Both the position numbers and the translations under genes were made by a program. 5,488 bases of DNA from Spirochaetaceae bacterium (GTDB lineage: Bacteria > Spirochaetota > Spirochaetia > DSM-27196 > PWMO01). The notes beneath the pieces are model-generated. The model saw only the letters and a program-made list of their open reading frames with translations, was not told the origin of the DNA and searched no databases. The stretch lies in NCBI GenBank assembly GCA_003558175.1, contig PWMO01000153.1, positions 1 through 5,488 on the forward strand. Reading direction: 5' to 3'. Positions 5,166 through 5,488 of this stretch are shown piece after piece; the first letter of the stretch is position 1; each line of letters opens with the position of its first letter.

Positions 5166-5488
5166 ACCAAAGCCGCCCAACCGCCTCAAGGAGCATTTCG
5201 GCGCTTCGCAGCTGTTCTTCACCGGTCTTCTGGCTCTCCCGGCCTACCTGCTGCAGCCGTCGCTGACGGTGCGGGTGGTGCAGGTGCTGTGCTTCGCCGC
5301 TCTGGCGCACCTGGCCGGTAAACGCATCATGTGGGTCTACTTCCTCATCATGGTGGCTTCAATTACCTTCTTCAACCTGCTGACGCCGTTTGGCCGCGTG
5401 CTTGTCAGTATCGGGCCGTTACCCATCACCGAAGGCGCACTGCGCGGCGGGGTGATGAAAGGGTTCACGATTGTCGGGCTGGTCTTCA
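5152..5488 (+). CDS. Integral membrane protein, possibly ECF-transporter T-component-like, 3' truncated by window end
   Basis: An open frame of 112 codons starts at ATG 5152 and runs off the window. The N-terminus is strongly basic (MRRRKPKPP), a positive-inside signal. Hydrophobic segments follow at about 21-35, 40-56 and 59-77. After these comes a conserved-looking loop, TPFGRVLVSIGPLPITEGALRGG (78-100), then a further hydrophobic stretch. The G-PLPITEGAL-x-GG pattern before a membrane helix resembles the region preceding the coupling helices in EcfT/CbiQ transmembrane subunits. Following an S-component-like gene with a 14-nt overlap, a T subunit is a reasonable guess, but the diagnostic Ala-Arg-Gly coupling motifs lie beyond the window. 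GAGGGTG (5135-5141), 10 nt upstream, is a plausible ribosome-binding site. Confidence 0.7.
   Translation, partial: MRRRKPKPPNRLKEHFGASQLFFTGLLALPAYLLQPSLTVRVVQVLCFAALAHLAGKRIMWVYFLIMVASITFFNLLTPFGRVLVSIGPLPITEGALRGGVMKGFTIVGLVF

Overview
The window is bacterial chromosomal DNA: GC-rich, densely coded, with AT-richer intergenic stretches. The organism cannot be fixed from sequence alone. A HepI/Gx-type membrane protein followed by an ECF-T-like membrane protein, a GGDEF-EAL protein and a PP2C phosphatase would fit a free-living spirochaete or a Firmicutes-like lineage. I lean weakly to a spirochaete, as inference only.

Region 1 (1-306) has no convincing gene. It contains several perfect or near-perfect inverted repeats, including two adjacent hairpins and a diverged second copy of a TATGCA/TGCATA palindrome. 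It ends in a sigma70-like promoter placed so that transcription would begin at, or almost at, the start codon of the next gene.

Region 2 (307-1134, plus strand) is a class I SAM-dependent methyltransferase of unknown substrate.

Region 3 (1183-2153, minus strand) converges on it. It is a two-gene unit: a protein with two tandem PRC-barrel modules, then a ThiS/MoaD-type ubiquitin-like sulfur carrier ending in Gly-Gly-Gly. The carrier's start overlaps the PRC stop codon, so the two are probably translationally coupled.

Region 4 (2154-2274) is a divergent promoter region. It contains the 10-bp palindrome AGTATATACT, which provides a TATACT -10 hexamer on both strands.

Region 5 (2275 to the window end, plus strand) is a tight four-gene run: a coiled-coil/degenerate-GGDEF/intact-EAL protein (probable c-di-GMP phosphodiesterase), a PP2C-type Ser/Thr phosphatase overlapping it by 4 nt, a HepI/Gx-family S-component-like membrane protein 9 nt later, and a truncated membrane protein overlapping that by 14 nt. 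The first two genes look like a signalling pair (second-messenger breakdown plus protein dephosphorylation). The last two look like subunits of a small-molecule transporter. Why they share a transcript is the main functional question in the window.
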